A stretch of 6,051 nucleotides of DNA from Chloroflexota bacterium. Its GTDB lineage: Bacteria; Chloroflexota; UBA5177; JANWHV01. Position 1 is the first letter of the stretch. The number at the start of each line of letters is the position of its first letter. The translations under genes and the position numbers were made by a program. This document shows, piece by piece, positions 5,877 to 6,051 of the stretch. Location of the stretch: positions 1 through 6,051 of the forward strand of contig JAICHN010000321.1 of NCBI GenBank assembly GCA_025924845.1, written 5' to 3'. The notes under the pieces were generated by a model, which was not told the DNA's origin, did not search any database, and saw only the letters and a list, made by a program, of their open reading frames with translations.

Positions 5877-5905
5877 AGTGTAGGCACATCCGGCTAGGAC
5901 GGCAA
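5877..5905 (-). promoter_or_regulatory. Candidate sigma70-type promoter for yggX
   Basis: Read on the minus strand, TTGCCG (5905-5900; 4 of 6 to TTGACA) is followed after exactly 17 bases by TACACT (5882-5877; 4 of 6 to TATAAT). Transcription would begin near 5870, giving a leader of about 47 bases that includes the ribosome site. No Fur-box or SoxS-like site was recognised. Confidence 0.5.
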
Positions 5906-5912
5906 CGCGGGA

Positions 5913-5924
5913 CCCCGATAGGGG
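5913..5924. repeat. Short hairpin CCCC-GATA-GGGG
   Basis: A four-base-pair stem with a GATA loop lies just upstream of the candidate yggX promoter. The flanking GCGGGACCCC (5907-5916) is the reverse complement of bases 4051-4060 in the other spacer. Confidence 0.35.
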
Positions 5925-5963
5925 CGTACCGAAGGTTTGCGGTCGCGGGCGCGTTGTAGGTGC

Positions 5964-5981
5964 GCGGGTCTCAAGGCCCGC
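5964..5981. repeat. Hairpin GCGGGTC-TCAA-GGCCCGC, possible transcript end
   Basis: Seven paired positions, one of them G-U, enclose a four-base loop. It lies 9 bases downstream of a minus-strand stop codon (5991-5993), where a terminator of that gene would be expected, but it has no T-run on the minus strand. It could be a factor-dependent end or a processing structure. Confidence 0.4.
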
Positions 5982-5990
5982 TTGGTTCGG

Positions 5991-6050
5991 TCACGGATGG
6001 TCATCCTGATAGAGCACAATCGGTACCTGCGGTTGGTCGCGTTGGCGGGC
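5991..6050 (-). CDS. Possible 3' end of an unidentified minus-strand gene
   Basis: The minus-strand frame entering at 6050 is open for 19 codons and ends in TGA at 5991-5993. The translation, ending VPIVLYQDDHP, has a balanced composition and, unlike the other minus-strand frames here, is not dominated by arginine or proline. A hairpin follows the stop. It is too short to assign a family. MutY would be expected from the E. coli gene order, but I do not recognise a MutY C-terminus. Confidence 0.3.
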   Translation of the reverse strand, partial: ARQRDQPQVPIVLYQDDHP

Positions 6051-6051
6051 C

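Noticed and set aside
5596..5883. 95-codon plus-strand frame opposite yggX
   Set aside because: The YggX family match on the minus strand, with its ribosome site, explains this stretch.
5894..6049. 52-codon open minus-strand frame entering from the right edge
   Set aside because: The translation is arginine- and proline-rich and runs through hairpins and the candidate promoter. The shorter frame ending at 5991 looks more protein-like.

Overview
This is a GC-rich bacterial window with five protein-coding genes plus the tail of a sixth, most likely from a proteobacterium. The main clue is the last complete gene (minus strand, 5521-5823), which encodes a YggX-type Fe(II)-trafficking protein, a family found mainly in gamma- and betaproteobacteria. 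Nothing here identifies a genus. The sugar-uptake genes on the left resemble cassettes also common in Chloroflexota and Thermotogae, so the taxonomic call is tentative and transfer of that block is possible.

Left block (1-4019, plus strand). This runs from the 3' end of an Opp/Dpp-type ABC permease (DppC/OppC class), through two paired ABC ATPases (DppD/OppD-like, then DppF/OppF-like), to a family 1 glycoside hydrolase (beta-glucosidase type). The three transporter genes overlap at each junction: ATGA at 510-513, and 14 bases at 1549-1562 if the preferred GTG start is right. The hydrolase follows after 107 bases. The likely logic is uptake of beta-linked oligosaccharides by an Opp-family importer and cytoplasmic cleavage by the GH1 enzyme. 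The binding protein and the other permease should lie upstream of the window.

Middle spacer (4020-4234). This 215-base stretch has no convincing gene and is full of dyad symmetry. It holds a near-perfect 28-base inverted repeat with a 20-base loop, a series of small hairpins that keep the same CGCA/TGCG tetraloop while their stem bases change in pairs, and a 21-base-spaced direct repeat. This is the most unusual part of the window.

Right block (4235-6051). A plus-strand ATP-grasp ligase, built like the L-amino acid ligase group with a C-terminal LAL_C2-like domain, converges on yggX with only 8 bases between their stop codons. A fair sigma70-type promoter lies upstream of yggX. Further right are two small hairpins and, at the very edge, what may be the last 19 codons of another minus-strand gene.

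No tRNA, rRNA, CRISPR array, transposase, phage gene or replication origin was seen. No wholly new multi-gene system is evident; the structured repeat spacer and the orphan ATP-grasp ligase are the best candidates for something undescribed.
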